Shown here in pieces: positions 3,582 to 5,070 of a stretch of 5,070 nucleotides of DNA (position 1 is its first letter; the number at the start of each line of letters is the position of its first letter). The translations under genes were made by a program, and so were the position numbers. The notes below the pieces were generated by a model that saw only the letters and a list, made by a program, of their open reading frames with translations, did no database searches and was not told the origin of the DNA. Source of the DNA: Candidatus Coatesbacteria bacterium RBG_13_66_14 (GTDB taxonomy: Bacteria; RBG-13-66-14); contig MFAF01000111.1 in NCBI GenBank assembly GCA_001774505.1, positions 1,293 through 6,362 of the forward strand, in the 5' to 3' direction.

Positions 3582-5070
3582 CTAGGTAAGCATGCCCTCC
3601 AGCTCGGCCAGGATCTGCACGTCCTCGTAGCCCTGCTGGCCGGCGGCGCCGGAGGGGCAGCCCGCCACGCAGGTCCCGCAGCCCTTGCACAGCTCCTCGG
3701 TCACCACGGAGACCTTCTTTTCGGCGTCGAAGGAGATGGCGAGGTAGGGGCAGTTCTGGATGCAGAGCTTGCAGCCGCTGCAGAGGTCCTCGTCAATTAC
3801 GCACTTGATGGGCTCCAGGACGACCTTTCCCCTGTCGAGGAGTGAGAGGGCCGCCGCGGCCGCCGCCGCGCCCTGGGCCACCGCGTCGGGGATGTCCTTG
3901 GGCCCCTGGCAGGCGCCGGCGAGGTAGATGCCGTCCGAGGCGGTGTCCACCGGGGCCAGCTTGGGGTGCTTCTCCAGGAAGAACTGGCCCTGCATGCAGG
4001 AGAGGTGGAGGGTCTTGGCGACGGAGTCGGCGTCGAGCCGGGGCTTCAGGCCGCCGGAGAGGATGACCATGTCCACCGGGATGCGCCGGGTGCCGCCCAG
4101 GAGGGTGTCCTCGGCTACGACCACCAGCCGGCCCTTCTCCTCGGGGTTTTCCCAGGCGTCGGTCACCTCGGCCGCCTTGCCGCGGATGAAGTGCACCCCC
4201 TCGTTCAAGAGGCGCTTGTAGAACTCCTCGTAGCCCTTGCCGAAGGCGCGCATGTCTATGTAGAAGTTGTAAACCTCGGCCGAGGTGTGGTCCTTGACCA
4301 GGTAGGCGAACTTCAGCGAGTACATGCAGCAGACGCGGGAGCACCAGGCGTTGTGCTTCTCGTCGCGGCTGCCGATGCAGTGGAGGATGGCCACGGCCCT
4401 CGGCTCGCGGCCGTCGCTGGTGACGATGCGCCCCTCGGTGTAGCCGCTGGCGTTGCAGAGCCGCTCGAACTCCAGGCCGGTGAGCACGTCGGGGAAGCGG
4501 CCCCAGCCGAACTGCGGCGTCTCGCGCACGTCGAAGGGCTCGAAGCCGGTGGCGACGATGATGGCGCCGACGTCCACCTCGCGGACGGTGTCGGTCATGG
4601 AGTGGTCTATGGCCTTGGCCTCGCACTTGGTCTCGCAGAGGCGGCACTCGGAGCAGACCGAGCAGTTCAGGCAGCGCTCCACCTCGGCCGTGACCATCTC
4701 CTCGGTGAGCCCGAAGTTGACCTCGTCGAAGGTCGCCAGCCGCCCCTGAATGGGCCGGCTCGGCATCCGGACGCGGGGGCTTTTTACCCGGGCCTCGCGG
4801 ACGGGGGCCTTCACCGGCTCGGGGAGGATGCGACCCTCGGCCAGGTCCACGCCTCGGATGAAGCGGTCCGCCGATTCGGCGGTGCGGTGGCCGTCGGCGA
4901 TGGCCTCGACGATGGAGGCCGGCCCGCGCACCAGGTCGCCGGCGGCGAAGACGCCCGGCTTGTTGGTGGCCCCCGTCACCGGGTCCACCACCACCGAGCC
5001 CCAGGAGCTGGTCTCCAGGCCCCATTTCCGTAAAACCTCGACGTCGGCGGTCTGGCCGATGGCCGTAATC
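3582..5070 (-). CDS. hdrA: HdrA-like electron-bifurcating flavoprotein fused to a GltD-like module (5' end outside window)
   Basis: Partial gene. The frame is open to the right edge, giving 495 visible residues, and it ends at TAG (3584-3582). Numbering from the first full codon, residues 1-75 are the C-terminal tail of a GltD/NfnB-like pyridine-nucleotide oxidoreductase (AIGQ at 3-6, GVFAAGD at 39-45, then a GP-x-(S/T)-(I/V) helix). A six-cysteine cluster motif follows (C133, C136, C139, C142, C145, C149). The HdrA body comes next: ATGFEPFD near 173-180, HCIGSRD near 230-236, the WCSRVCC element with C243, C247 and C248, DMRAFGKG near 272, and the FAD-binding tail IYLAGACQGPKDIP near 381-394. 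Two [4Fe-4S] ferredoxin motifs end the protein (C430/433/436/440 and C461/464/467/471). By family knowledge this cytoplasmic FAD protein takes electrons from MvhD and bifurcates them. The GltD part suggests an NAD(P)(H) site (inference). The GTG at 4994 is only an internal codon, not the start. The HdrA assignment is strong; the electron acceptors are not known. Confidence 0.93.
   Translation of the reverse strand, partial: ITAIGQTADVEVLRKWGLETSSWGSVVVDPVTGATNKPGVFAAGDLVRGPASIVEAIADGHRTAESADRFIRGVDLAEGRILPEPVKAPVREARVKSPRVRMPSRPIQGRLATFDEVNFGLTEEMVTAEVERCLNCSVCSECRLCETKCEAKAIDHSMTDTVREVDVGAIIVATGFEPFDVRETPQFGWGRFPDVLTGLEFERLCNASGYTEGRIVTSDGREPRAVAILHCIGSRDEKHNAWCSRVCCMYSLKFAYLVKDHTSAEVYNFYIDMRAFGKGYEEFYKRLLNEGVHFIRGKAAEVTDAWENPEEKGRLVVVAEDTLLGGTRRIPVDMVILSGGLKPRLDADSVAKTLHLSCMQGQFFLEKHPKLAPVDTASDGIYLAGACQGPKDIPDAVAQGAAAAAAALSLLDRGKVVLEPIKCVIDEDLCSGCKLCIQNCPYLAISFDAEKKVSVVTEELCKGCGTCVAGCPSGAAGQQGYEDVQILAELEGMLT

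Noticed and set aside
2785..3585. Plus-strand open frame covering mvhD and both spacers
   Set aside because: Most of it is antisense to mvhD. The spacer parts show no family likeness and I see no good start signal.
3394..3690. Small minus-strand gene in the hdrA-mvhD spacer
   Set aside because: An arginine- and glycine-rich shadow that begins inside hdrA in another frame; no motif.
3966..5033. Plus-strand open frame of 355 codons opposite hdrA
   Set aside because: Antisense shadow; composition is V/A/G/E/D-rich with no motif.

Overview
The window holds the downstream end of one minus-strand operon for a group 3c (Mvh-type) [NiFe]-hydrogenase coupled to a heterodisulfide-reductase-like flavoprotein. 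In transcription order, from the right edge leftwards, the genes are hdrA (5' end outside the window), mvhD, mvhG and mvhA. A block of about 330 bases of palindromic repeats follows. No gene is supported on the plus strand.

Layout: 1-353 is non-coding and packed with GC-rich hairpins, several of which look like intrinsic terminators for the operon. 354-1817 is mvhA (large, Ni-Fe subunit). 1817-2791 is mvhG (small, Fe-S subunit); its stop overlaps the mvhA start by one base. 2792-2943 is a spacer. 2944-3390 is mvhD ([2Fe-2S] electron-transfer subunit). 3391-3581 is a second spacer with short inverted repeats. 3582-5070 is the C-terminal part of an HdrA-like protein whose visible N-terminal end is the tail of a GltD/NfnB-like NAD(P)H oxidoreductase module.

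How the genes work together (from knowledge of the Mvh-Hdr family): MvhA splits H2 at the Ni-Fe centre, MvhG carries electrons along its Fe-S chain, and MvhD passes them to HdrA. The HdrA FAD bifurcates them between a low-potential acceptor, usually ferredoxin, and a high-potential acceptor. In methanogens the latter is the CoM-CoB heterodisulfide at HdrBC. Here the fused GltD-like module suggests NAD(P)(H) may be a partner, but that is inference. hdrB, hdrC, mvhB and a hydrogenase maturation protease are not in the window.

Organism: a GC-rich anaerobic bacterium is likely. Reasons are Shine-Dalgarno sites, terminator-like hairpins with T-runs, a GltD-HdrA fusion of a kind I associate with bacteria, and REP-like palindromes starting or ending in a GTAGGGGCG/CGCCCTAC-type motif that I associate with uncultured-phylum genomes. 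No phylum can be assigned from the sequence alone.

The enzyme system is a known one. The less ordinary parts are the hairpin array, with compensating stem changes and a duplicated three-hairpin module, the GltD-HdrA chimera, and the two long spacers within an otherwise compact operon.
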